Positions 1 through 9,656 of a stretch of DNA of 64,000 nt are shown here, one piece after another (the stretch's first letter is position 1; every line of letters begins with the position of its first letter). The translations under genes were made by a program, and so were the position numbers. The DNA comes from Auanema rhodensis (lineage: Eukaryota; Nematoda; Chromadorea; Rhabditida; Rhabditidae). The notes under the pieces were generated by a model, which was not told where the DNA came from, ran no database searches, and saw only the letters and a list, made by a program, of their open reading frames with translations. The stretch spans positions 21,586,688 to 21,650,687 of the forward strand of contig OZ059895.1 in assembly GCA_964057225.1 (NCBI GenBank), read 5' to 3'.

Positions 1-30
1 AAAATTTTTGTCAAAATGTTTTTGGAAGCA

Positions 31-58
31 ATGTTGAGTGTACATGGAAACTCAACAT
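31..58. repeat. Conserved inverted repeat 1 (9-bp arms, 10-base loop), one per unit
   Basis: ATGTTGAGT and ACTCAACAT are exact reverse complements separated by GTACATGGAA. The element recurs 30 bases after every unit start. By eye only four of about 183 copies have an arm substitution, at 29,851, 41,769, 43,171 and 48,787, and I saw no change in the loop. It could form a cruciform in DNA or a hairpin in a satellite transcript from either strand, or be a symmetric protein-binding site. None of these is shown by the sequence; only the symmetry and the conservation are. Confidence 0.8.
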
Positions 59-200
59 ACACTAATGCATAATTTTTCAAACGATCATAACTAATTTTTC
101 TATAAAGCGTTTCTCAATGTAGTATAGTGCATTCGATGCGGATTTTTAAGCTGCGTCGATCTGTGTTCTCAGATTTGCGCTAGCGTAAAAATGCACCGAG

Positions 201-231
201 ATATCAACTGATATAAGTTCACACTTATATC
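201..231. repeat. Compound dyad with inverted repeat 2 (9-bp arms, 4-base loop), one per unit
   Basis: GATATAAGT (210-218) and ACTTATATC (223-231) are exact reverse complements around TCAC. It overlaps a second dyad, ATATCA-AC-TGATAT (201-214), so the left arm of the large hairpin can pair in two ways. In domain A I saw arm changes only at 39,157 and 40,205. In domain B 43 of 64 units have one arm altered: GATATATGT in the left arm (30 units), CTTAGATC in the right arm (11) and ACATATATC in the right arm (2). The GATATATGT units at 56,477, 59,285 and 59,636 also have ACGTATATC. A structural or binding role is inference. Confidence 0.75.
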
Positions 232-350
232 CTCGATTTTCACCCTGAAGAATTGATTTTTTCGTTGAATTACATTGTCCATCGTCTTTGCCTTGGAAAA
301 AGGAATCTAAAAACATCTACTTTTGCTAGATTATTTTGAAATTTCTCGAA

Positions 351-701
351 AAAATTTTTGTCAAAATGTTTTTGGAAGCAATGTTGAGTGTACATGGAAA
401 CTCAACATACACTAATGCATAATTTTTCAAACGATCATAACTAATTTTTGTATTAAGCGTTTCTCAATGTAGTATAGTGCATTCGATGCGGATTTTTAAG
501 CTGCGTCGATCTGTGTTATCAGATTTGCGCTAGCTTAAAAATGCACCGAGATATCAACTGATATAAGTTCACACTTATATCCTCGATTTTCACCCTGAAG
601 AATTAATTTTTTCGTTGAATAACAATGTCCATCGTCTTTGCCTTGAAAAAAGGAATCTAAAAACATCTACTTTTTGCTAAATTATATTGAAATTTTTCGA
701 A
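351..701 (+). repeat. Exemplar unit, 351-bp subfamily with CTAAATTATATTG tail
   Basis: This unit typifies a subfamily marked by GAATTAATT plus AATAACAATG (A in place of the usual T) and the tail CTTTTTGCTAAATTATATTG. Near-identical copies start at 2455, 5613, 7016, 18236 and 18938, and related ones at 4560, 10874, 14379, 22448 and 23499. The two linked changes, GAATTA and AACAATG, travel together almost everywhere; the copy at 13,327-13,677 is an exception with GAATTG plus AACAATG. The hand-counted composition is 109 G+C of 351 and 12 CpG. Confidence 0.85.
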
Positions 702-1052
702 AAAATTTTTGTCAAAATGTTTTTGGAAGCAATGTTGAGTGTACATGGAAACTCAACATACACTAATGCATAATTTTTCAAACGATCATAACTAAATTTT
801 GTATTAAGCGTTTCTCAATGTAGTATAGTGCATTCGATGCGGATTTTTAAGCTGCGTCGATCTGTGTTATCAGATTTGCGCTAGCTTAAAAATGCACCGA
901 GATATCAACTGATATAAGTTCACACTTATATCCTCGATTTTCAACCTGAAGAATTAATTTTTTCGTTGAATAACATTGTCCATCGTCTTTGCCTTAAAAA
1001 AAGGAATCTAAAAACATCTACTTTTTGATAAATTATTTTAAAATTTTTCGAA
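702..1052 (+). repeat. Exemplar unit, 351-bp subfamily with GATAAATTATTTTA tail
   Basis: This subfamily carries CCTTAAAAAAAGG and the tail CTTTTTGATAAATTATTTTA, followed by AAATTTTTCG at the junction. Some copies have TTTTCAACCTG and others TTTTCACCCTG. Neighbouring copies often occur in runs (702-1754, 2806-4209, 7367-8770). In this tail GCTAAATT has become GATAAATT, which on the minus strand removes a TAG triplet and opens a 63-codon frame crossing into the next unit. That is a by-product of the tail sequence, not evidence of a gene. The copy at 702 also has the rare CTAAATTTTG, shared with 3157 and 22097. Confidence 0.85.
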
Positions 1053-1061
1053 AAAATTTTT
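1040..1061. repeat. Unit-junction A/T palindrome and A-tract
   Basis: At this junction TTTTTCGAAAAA is a perfect palindrome flanked by A and T runs, and AAAAATTTTT (1052-1061) is a second perfect palindrome sharing its A run. The A6T5 run recurs at nearly every junction, with rare breaks such as AAAAGTTTT at 9,121 and 39,983, AAAACTTTT at 56,828 and 59,636, and AAATATTTT near 37,880. Adenine tracts of this length are known to curve DNA. Further A or T runs of 5-7 lie elsewhere in each unit (GATTTTTTCG in many units, GGATTTTTAAG, CTTGAAAAAAGG), so intrinsic curvature is plausible but not computed here. Confidence 0.6.
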
Positions 1062-2454
1062 GTCAAAATGTTTTTGGAAGCAATGTTGAGTGTACATGGA
1101 AACTCAACATACACTAATGCATCATTTTTCAAACGATCATAACTAATTTTTCTATAAAGCGTTTCTCAATGTAGTATAGTGCATTCGATGCGGATTTTTA
1201 AGCTGCGTCGATCTGTGTTATCAGATTTGCGCTAGCTTAAAAATGCACCGAGATATCAACTGATATAAGTTCACACTTATATCCTCGATTTTCAACCTGA
1301 AGAATTAATTTTTTCGTTGAATAACATTGTCCATCGTCTTTGCCTTAAAAAAAGGAATCTAAAAACATCTACTTTTTGATAAATTATTTTAAAATTTTTC
1401 GAAAAAATTTTTGTCAAAATGTTTTTGGAAGCAATGTTGAGTGTACATGGAAACTCAACATACACTAATGCATCATTTTTCAAACGATCATAACTAATTT
1501 TTCTATAAAGCGTTTCTCAATGTAGTATAGTGCATTCGATGCGGATTTTTAAGCTGCGTCGATCTGTGTTATCAGATTTGCGCTAGCTTAAAAATGCACC
1601 GAGATATCAACTGATATAAGTTCACACTTATATCCTCGATTTTCACCCTGAAGAATTAATTTTTTCGTTGAATAACATTGTCCATCGTCTTTGCCTTAAA
1701 AAAAGGAATCTAAAAACATCTACTTTTTGATAAATTATTTTAAAATTTTTCGAAAAAATTTTTGTCAAAATGTTTTTGGAAGCAATGTTGAGTGTACATG
1801 GAAACTCAACATACACTAATGCATAATTTTTCAAACGATCATAACTAATTTTTGTATTAAGCGTTTCTCAGTGTAGTATAGTGCATTCGATGCGGATTTT
1901 TAAGCTGCGTCGATCTGTGTTCTCAGATTTGCGCTAGCGTAAAAATGCACCGAGATATCAACTGATATAAGTTCACACTTATATCCTCGATTTTCACCCT
2001 GAAGAATTGATTTTTTCGTTGAATAACATTGTCCATCGTCTTTGCCTTGAAAAAAGGAATCTAAAAACATCTACTTTCGCTAGATTATTTTGAAATTTCT
2101 CGAAAAAATTTTTGTCAAAATGTTTTTGGAAGCAATGTTGAGTGTACATGGAAACTCAACATACACTAATGCATCATTTTTCAAACCATCATAACTAATT
2201 TTTGTATTAAGCGTTTCTCAGTGTAGTATAGTGCATTCGATGCGGATTTTTAAGCTGCGTCGATCTGTGTTCTCAGATTTGCGCTAGCGTAAAAATGCAC
2301 CGAGATATCAACTGATATAAGTTCACACTTATATCCTCGATTTTCACCCTGAAGAATTGATTTTTTCGTTGAATTACATTGTCCATCGTCTTTGCCTTGG
2401 AAAAAGGAATCTAAAAACATCTACTTTTGCTAGATTATTTTGAAATTTCTCGAA

Positions 2455-4559
2455 AAAATTTTTGTCAAAATGTTTTTGGAAGCAATGTTGAGTGTACATG
2501 GAAACTCAACATACACTAATGCATAATTTTTCAAACGATCATAACTAATTTTTGTATTAAGCGTTTCTCAATGTAGTATAGTGCATTCGATGCGGATTTT
2601 TAAGCTGCGTCGATCTGTGTTATCAGATTTGCGCTAGCTTAAAAATGCACCGAGATATCAACTGATATAAGTTCACACTTATATCCTCGATTTTCACCCT
2701 GAAGAATTAATTTTTTCGTTGAATAACAATGTCCATCGTCTTTGCCTTGAAAAAAGGAATCTAAAAACATCTACTTTTTGCTAAATTATATTGAAATTTT
2801 TCGAAAAAATTTTTGTCAAAATGTTTTTGGAAGCAATGTTGAGTGTACATGGAAACTCAACATACACTAATGCATCATTTTTCAAACGATCATAACTAAT
2901 TTTTCTATAAAGCGTTTCTCAATGTAGTATAGTGCATTCGATGCGGATTTTTAAGCTGCGTCGATCTGTGTTATCAGATTTGCGCTAGCTTAAAAATGCA
3001 CCGAGATATCAACTGATATAAGTTCACACTTATATCCTCGATTTTCACCCTGAAGAATTAATTTTTTCGTTGAATAACATTGTCCATCGTCTTTGCCTTA
3101 AAAAAAGGAATCTAAAAACATCTACTTTTTGATAAATTATTTTAAAATTTTTCGAAAAAATTTTTGTCAAAATGTTTTTGGAAGCAATGTTGAGTGTACA
3201 TGGAAACTCAACATACACTAATGCATAATTTTTCAAACGATCATAACTAAATTTTGTATTAAGCGTTTCTCAATGTAGTATAGTGCATTCGATGCGGATT
3301 TTTAAGCTGCGTCGATCTGTGTTATCAGATTTGCGCTAGCTTAAAAATGCACCGAGATATCAACTGATATAAGTTCACACTTATATCCTCGATTTTCAAC
3401 CTGAAGAATTAATTTTTTCGTTGAATAACATTGTCCATCGTCTTTGCCTTAAAAAAAGGAATCTAAAAACATCTACTTTTTGATAAATTATTTTAAAATT
3501 TTTCGAAAAAATTTTTGTCAAAATGTTTTTGGAAGCAATGTTGAGTGTACATGGAAACTCAACATACACTAATGCATCATTTTTCAAACGATCATAACTA
3601 ATTTTTCTATAAAGCGTTTCTCAATGTAGTATAGTGCATTCGATGCGGATTTTTAAGCTGCGTCGATCTGTGTTATCAGATTTGCGCTAGCTTAAAAATG
3701 CACCGAGATATCAACTGATATAAGTTCACACTTATATCCTCGATTTTCAACCTGAAGAATTAATTTTTTCGTTGAATAACATTGTCCATCGTCTTTGCCT
3801 TAAAAAAAGGAATCTAAAAACATCTACTTTTTGATAAATTATTTTAAAATTTTTCGAAAAAATTTTTGTCAAAATGTTTTTGGAAGCAATGTTGAGTGTA
3901 CATGGAAACTCAACATACACTAATGCATCATTTTTCAAACGATCATAACTAATTTTTCTATAAAGCGTTTCTCAATGTAGTATAGTGCATTCGATGCGGA
4001 TTTTTAAGCTGCGTCGATCTGTGTTATCAGATTTGCGCTAGCTTAAAAATGCACCGAGATATCAACTGATATAAGTTCACACTTATATCCTCGATTTTCA
4101 CCCTGAAGAATTAATTTTTTCGTTGAATAACATTGTCCATCGTCTTTGCCTTAAAAAAAGGAATCTAAAAACATCTACTTTTTGATAAATTATTTTAAAA
4201 TTTTTCGAAAAAATTTTTGTCAAAATGTTTTTGGAAGCAATGTTGAGTGTACATGGAAACTCAACATACACTAATGCATAATTTTTCAAACGATCATAAC
4301 TAATTTTTGTATTAAGCGTTTCTCAGTGTAGTATAGTGCATTCGATGCGGATTTTTAAGCTGCGTCGATCTGTGTTATCAGATTTGCGCTAGCTTGAAAA
4401 TGCACCGAGATATCAACTGATATAAGTTCACACTTATATCCTCGATTTTCACCCTGAAGAATTGATTTTTTCGTTGAATAACATTGTCCATCGTCTTTGC
4501 CTTGAAAAAAGGAATCTAAAAACATCTACTTTCGCTAGATTATTTTGAAATTTCTCGAA
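2455..4559 (+). repeat. Six-unit block, copy 1 (copy 2 at 7016-9120)
   Basis: The unit order is: CTAAATTATATTG tail; GATAAATT tail with CACCCTG; two GATAAATT tails with CAACCTG; GATAAATT with CACCCTG; then a 350-bp unit with TCTCAGTG, TAGCTTGAAAA and CTTTCGCTAG. The same order recurs at 7016-9120, offset 4,561 bp. The third unit differs: ATGCATAATT with CTAAATTTTG at 3157, against ATGCATCATT with CTATAAAG at 7718. The copies are therefore related but not recent duplicates, or have been partly converted. Confidence 0.7.
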
Positions 4560-4910
4560 AAAATTTTTGTCAAAATGTTTTTGGAAGCAATGTTGAGTGT
4601 ACATGGAAACTCAACATACACTAATGCATCATTTTTCAAACGATCATAACTAATTTTTGTATTAAGCGTTTCTCAGTGTAGTATAGTGCATTCGATGCGG
4701 ATTTTTGAGCTGCGTCGATCTGTGTTATCAGATTTGCGCTAGCTTAAAAATGCACCGAGATATCAACTGATATAAGTTCACACTTATATCCTCGATTTTC
4801 ACCCTGAAGAATTAATTTTTTCGTTGAATAACAATGTCCATCGTCTTTGCCTTGAAAAAAGGAATCTAAAAACATCTACTTTTTGCTAAATTATATTGAA
4901 ATTTTTCGAA

Positions 4911-5262
4911 AAAATTTTTGTCAAAATGTTTTTGGAAGCAATGTTGAGTGTACATGGAAACTCAACATACACTAATGCATCATTTTTCAAACGATCATAA
5001 CTAATTTTTCTATAAAGCGTTTCTCAATGTAGTATAGTGCATTCGATGCGGATTTTTAAGCTGCGTCGATCTGTGTTATCAGATTTGCGCTAGCTTAAAA
5101 ATGCACCGAGATATCAACTGATATAAGTTCACACTTATATCCTCGATTTTCACCCTGAAGAATTAATTTTTTCGTTGAATAACATTGTCCATCGTCTTTG
5201 CCTTGAAAAAAGGAATCTAAGAACATCTACTTTTTGCTAAATTATATTGAAAATTTCTCGAA
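4911..5262 (+). repeat. Exemplar 352-bp unit (GAAAATTTCTCG tail)
   Basis: One of eight units that are 352 bp long, starting at 4911, 17183, 24902, 26306, 27359, 28763, 32270 and 39631. They share the tail CTAAATTATATTG followed by GAAAATTTCTCG, with one extra A. Six of them (4911, 17183, 24902, 26306, 28763, 32270) also have ATCTAAGAACATC. In all eight the following unit has the same set of variants: ATGCATAATT, CTATAAAG, GTTCTCAG and TAGCGTAAAA. The extra base and the next unit's haplotype therefore move together as a two-unit module. Confidence 0.85.
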
Positions 5263-5612
5263 AAAATTTTTGTCAAAATGTTTTTGGAAGCAATGTTGAG
5301 TGTACATGGAAACTCAACATACACTAATGCATAATTTTTCAAACGATCATAACTAATTTTTCTATAAAGCGTTTCTCAATGTAGTATAGTGCATTCGATG
5401 CGGATTTTTAAGCTGCGTCGATCTGTGTTCTCAGATTTGCGCTAGCGTAAAAATGCACCGAGATATCAACTGATATAAGTTCACACTTATATCCTCGATT
5501 TTCACCCTGAAGAATTGATTTTTTCGTTGAATAACATTGTCCATCGTCTTTGCCTTGGAAAAAGGAATCTAAAAACATCTACTTTTGCTAGATTATTTTG
5601 AAATTTCTCGAA

Positions 5613-8068
5613 AAAATTTTTGTCAAAATGTTTTTGGAAGCAATGTTGAGTGTACATGGAAACTCAACATACACTAATGCATAATTTTTCAAACGATCAT
5701 AACTAATTTTTGTATTAAGCGTTTCTCAATGTAGTATAGTGCATTCGATGCGGATTTTTAAGCTGCGTCGATCTGTGTTATCAGATTTGCGCTAGCTTAA
5801 AAATGCACCGAGATATCAACTGATATAAGTTCACACTTATATCCTCGATTTTCACCCTGAAGAATTAATTTTTTCGTTGAATAACAATGTCCATCGTCTT
5901 TGCCTTGAAAAAAGGAATCTAAAAACATCTACTTTTTGCTAAATTATATTGAAATTTTTCGAAAAAATTTTTGTCAAAATGTTTTTGGAAGCAATGTTGA
6001 GTGTACATGGAAACTCAACATACACTAATGCATCATTTTTCAAACGATCATAACTAATTTTTCTATAAAGCGTTTCTCAATGTAATATAGTGCATTCGAT
6101 GCGGATTTTTAAGCTGCGTCGATCTGTGTTATCAGATTTGCGCTAGCTTAAAAATGCACCGAGATATCAACTGATATAAGTTCACACTTATATCCTCGAT
6201 TTTCACCCTGAAGAATTAATTTTTTCGTTGAATAACATTGTCCATCGTCTTTGCCTTAAAAAAAGGAATCTAAAAACATCTACTTTTTGATAAATTATTT
6301 TAAAATTTTTCGAAAAAATTTTTGTCAAAATGTTTTTGGAAGCAATGTTGAGTGTACATGGAAACTCAACATACACTAATGCATCATTTTTCAAACGATC
6401 ATAACTAATTTTTCTATAAAGCGTTTCTCAATGTAGTATAGTGCATTCGATGCGGATTTTTAAGCTGCGTCGATCTGTGTTATCAGATTTGCGCTAGCTT
6501 AAAAATGCACCGAGATATCAACTGATATAAGTTCACACTTATATCCTCGATTTTCAACCTGAAGAATTAATTTTTTCGTTGAATAACATTGTCCATCGTC
6601 TTTGCCTTAAAAAAAGGAATCTAAAAACATCTACTTTTTGATAAATTATTTTAAAATTTTTCGAAAAAATTTTTGTCAAAATGTTTTTGGAAGCAATGTT
6701 GAGTGTACATGGAAACTCAACATACACTAATGCATCATTTTTCAAACGATCATAACTAATTTTTCTATAAAGCGTTTCTCAGTGTAGTATAGTGCATTCG
6801 ATGCGGATTTTTAAGCTGCGTCGATCTGTGTTATCAGATTTGCGCTAGCGTAAAAATGCACCGAGATATCAACTGATATAAGTTCACACTTATATCCTCG
6901 ATTTTCACCCTGAAGAATTGATTTTTTCGTTGAATAACATTGTCCATCGTCTTTGCCTTGGAAAAAGGAATCTAAAAACATCTACTTTTGCTAGATTATT
7001 TTGAAATTTCTCGAAAAAATTTTTGTCAAAATGTTTTTGGAAGCAATGTTGAGTGTACATGGAAACTCAACATACACTAATGCATAATTTTTCAAACGAT
7101 CATAACTAATTTTTGTATTAAGCGTTTCTCAATGTAGTATAGTGCATTCGATGCGGATTTTTAAGCTGCGTCGATCTGTGTTATCAGATTTGCGCTAGCT
7201 TAAAAATGCACCGAGATATCAACTGATATAAGTTCACACTTATATCCTCGATTTTCACCCTGAAGAATTAATTTTTTCGTTGAATAACAATGTCCATCGT
7301 CTTTGCCTTGAAAAAAGGAATCTAAAAACATCTACTTTTTGCTAAATTATATTGAAATTTTTCGAAAAAATTTTTGTCAAAATGTTTTTGGAAGCAATGT
7401 TGAGTGTACATGGAAACTCAACATACACTAATGCATCATTTTTCAAACGATCATAACTAATTTTTTTATAAAGCGTTTCTCAATGTAGTATAGTGCATTC
7501 GATGCGGATTTTTAAGCTGCGTCGATCTGTGTTATCAGATTTGCGCTAGCTTAAAAATGCACCGAGATATCAACTGATATAAGTTCACACTTATATCCTC
7601 GATTTTCACCCTGAAGAATTAATTTTTTCGTTGAATAACATTGTCCATCGTCTTTGCCTTAAAAAAAGGAATCTAAAAACATCTACTTTTTGATAAATTA
7701 TTTTAAAATTTTTCGAAAAAATTTTTGTCAAAATGTTTTTGGAAGCAATGTTGAGTGTACATGGAAACTCAACATACACTAATGCATCATTTTTCAAACG
7801 ATCATAACTAATTTTTCTATAAAGCGTTTCTCAATGTAGTATAGTGCATTCGATGCGGATTTTTAAGCTGCGTCGATCTGTGTTATCAGATTTGCGCTAG
7901 CTTAAAAATGCACCGAGATATCAACTGATATAAGTTCACACTTATATCCTCGATTTTCAACCTGAAGAATTAATTTTTTCGTTGAATAACATTGTCCATC
8001 GTCTTTGCCTTAAAAAAAGGAATCTAAAAACATCTACTTTTTGATAAATTATTTTAAAATTTTTCGAA
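5613..8068 (+). repeat. Four-unit step with three shared units (5613-6665 and 7016-8068)
   Basis: Units at 5613, 5964 and 6315 match those at 7016, 7367 and 7718 in type and order: CTAAATTATATTG tail, then GATAAATT with CACCCTG, then GATAAATT with CAACCTG. The unit preceding each group (5263 and 6666) ends with the same 350-bp CCTTGGAAAAAGG tail. The offset is 1,403 bp. Small differences remain, for example TGTAATATAG in the unit at 5964 and TTTTTTATAAAG in the unit at 7367. Confidence 0.65.
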
Positions 8069-9656
8069 AAAATTTTTGTCAAAATGTTTTTGGAAGCAAT
8101 GTTGAGTGTACATGGAAACTCAACATACACTAATGCATCATTTTTCAAACGATCATAACTAATTTTTCTATAAAGCGTTTCTCAATGTAGTATAGTGCAT
8201 TCGATGCGGATTTTTAAGCTGCGTCGATCTGTGTTATCAGATTTGCGCTAGCTTAAAAATGCACCGAGATATCAACTGATATAAGTTCACACTTATATCC
8301 TCGATTTTCAACCTGAAGAATTAATTTTTTCGTTGAATAACATTGTCCATCGTCTTTGCCTTAAAAAAAGGAATCTAAAAACATCTACTTTTTGATAAAT
8401 TATTTTAAAATTTTTCGAAAAAATTTTTGTCAAAATGTTTTTGGAAGCAATGTTGAGTGTACATGGAAACTCAACATACACTAATGCATCATTTTTCAAA
8501 CGATCATAACTAATTTTTCTATAAAGCGTTTCTCAATGTAGTATAGTGCATTCGATGCGGATTTTTAAGCTGCGTCGATCTGTGTTATCAGATTTGCGCT
8601 AGCTTAAAAATGCACCGAGATATCAACTGATATAAGTTCACACTTATATCCTCGATTTTCACCCTGAAGAATTAATTTTTTCGTTGAATAACATTGTCCA
8701 TCGTCTTTGCCTTAAAAAAAGGAATCTAAAAACATCTACTTTTTGATAAATTATTTTAAAATTTTTCGAAAAAATTTTTGTCAAAATGTTTTTGGAAGCA
8801 ATGTTGAGTGTACATGGAAACTCAACATACACTAATGCATAATTTTTCAAACGATCATAACTAATTTTTGTATTAAGCGTTTCTCAGTGTAGTATAGTGC
8901 ATTCGATGCGGATTTTTAAGCTGCGTCGATCTGTGTTATCAGATTTGCGCTAGCTTGAAAATGCACCGAGATATCAACTGATATAAGTTCACACTTATAT
9001 CCTCGATTTTCACCCTGAAGAATTGATTTTTTCGTTGAATAACATTGTCCATCGTCTTTGCCTTGAAAAAAGGAATCTAAAAACATCTACTTTCGCTAGA
9101 TTATTTTGAAATTTCTCGAAAAAAGTTTTGTCAAAATGTTTTTGGAAGCAATGTTGAGTGTACATGGAAACTCAACATACACTAATGCATCATTTTTCAA
9201 ACGATCATAACTAATTTTTGTATTAAGCGTTTCTCAGTGTAGTATAGTGCATTCGATGCGGATTTTTGAGCTGCGTCGATCTGTGTTATCAGATTTGCGC
9301 AAGCTTAAAAATGCACCGAGATATCAACTGATATAAGTTCACACTTATATCCTCGATTTTCACCCTGAAGAATTAATTTTTTCGTTGAATAACATTGTCC
9401 ATCGTCTTTGCCTTAAAAAAAGGAATCTAAAAACATCTACTTTTTGATAAATTATTTTAAAATTTTTCGAAAAAATTTTTGTCAAAATGTTTTTGGAAGC
9501 AATGTTGAGTGTACATGGAAACTCAACATACACTAATGCATAATTTTTCAAACGATCATAACTAATTTTTGTATTAAGCGTTTCTCAATGTAGTATAGTG
9601 CATTCGATGCGGATTTTTGAGCTGCGTCGATCTGTGTTATCAGATTTGCGCTAGCT

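Larger units (their letters stand above)
1..350 (+). repeat. Reference unit, 350-bp subfamily (CTTTTGCTAGATT tail)
   Basis: First unit of the window, used here as the map. Bases 1-70 hold the most conserved block, including an inverted repeat at 31-58 and an ATGCAT site at 65-70. Bases 100-170 hold the CTATAAAG/GTATTAAG switch and a CpG-rich core (ATTCGATGCGG, CTGCGTCGATC). Bases 200-231 hold a double dyad. Bases 250-350 hold most of the diagnostic variation and the tail. This copy has GTTCTCAG, TAGCGTAAAA, GAATTGATT, the rare GAATTACATT (shared with 2,105-2,454) and CCTTGGAAAAAGG. The tail has lost one T and reads TTTCTCG, so the unit is 350 bp. Units of 350 bp occur 43 times, all before 41,384, with tail variants CTTTCGCTAG and CTTGTGCTAG. 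Confidence 0.9.
702..1754 (+). repeat. Three-unit block, copy 1 (copy 2 at 3157-4209)
   Basis: Three consecutive units with the GATAAATT tail: the first with CTAAATTTTG and CAACCTG, the second with ATGCATCATT, CTATAAAG and CAACCTG, the third with CACCCTG. The same series in the same order lies at 3157-4209, 2,455 bp downstream, and I saw no difference between the two by eye. In both places a unit with TCTCAGTG and a CTTTCGCTAG tail follows (1755 and 4210). This marks a duplication of a larger block, with an extra GATAAATT unit (2806-3156) in the second copy. Confidence 0.75.

Noticed and set aside
100-108. TATA-box promoter at CTATAAAG
   Set aside because: TATAAA occurs in one subfamily only (CTATAAAG) and is replaced by TATTAAG or TATTGAG in the others. 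There is no gene downstream and the AT content makes such matches likely by chance.
31-231. Hammerhead ribozyme, as found in some animal satellites
   Set aside because: GGAAAC and CTGATA are both present, but the required CUGAUGA core is missing (the sequence is CTGATATA) and the two motifs are not placed to form the three stems.
210-231. Rho-independent terminator or bacterial operator
   Set aside because: The 9-bp hairpin is AT-rich, lacks a following T run, and sits in a eukaryotic-type satellite with no adjacent gene.
251-267. CENP-B box
   Set aside because: TTTCGTTGAATAACAT matches the TTCG and the central A of the vertebrate box but lacks the CGGG half. TTCGATGCGG in the first half of the unit also fails at key positions.
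1-351. Unit as an internal dimer of a ~175-bp ancestor
   Set aside because: Comparing the two halves by eye shows only short A/T-run matches and no sustained similarity.
941-1132. 63-residue minus-strand open frame and its 38 other copies (for example 1292-1483, 9711-9902, 48643-48834) as real genes
   Set aside because: The frame crosses the unit junction and exists only in units whose tail has lost a TAG. Sister units are closed by stops or a 1-base length change. There is no recognisable domain and no sign of a promoter or conserved coding constraint.
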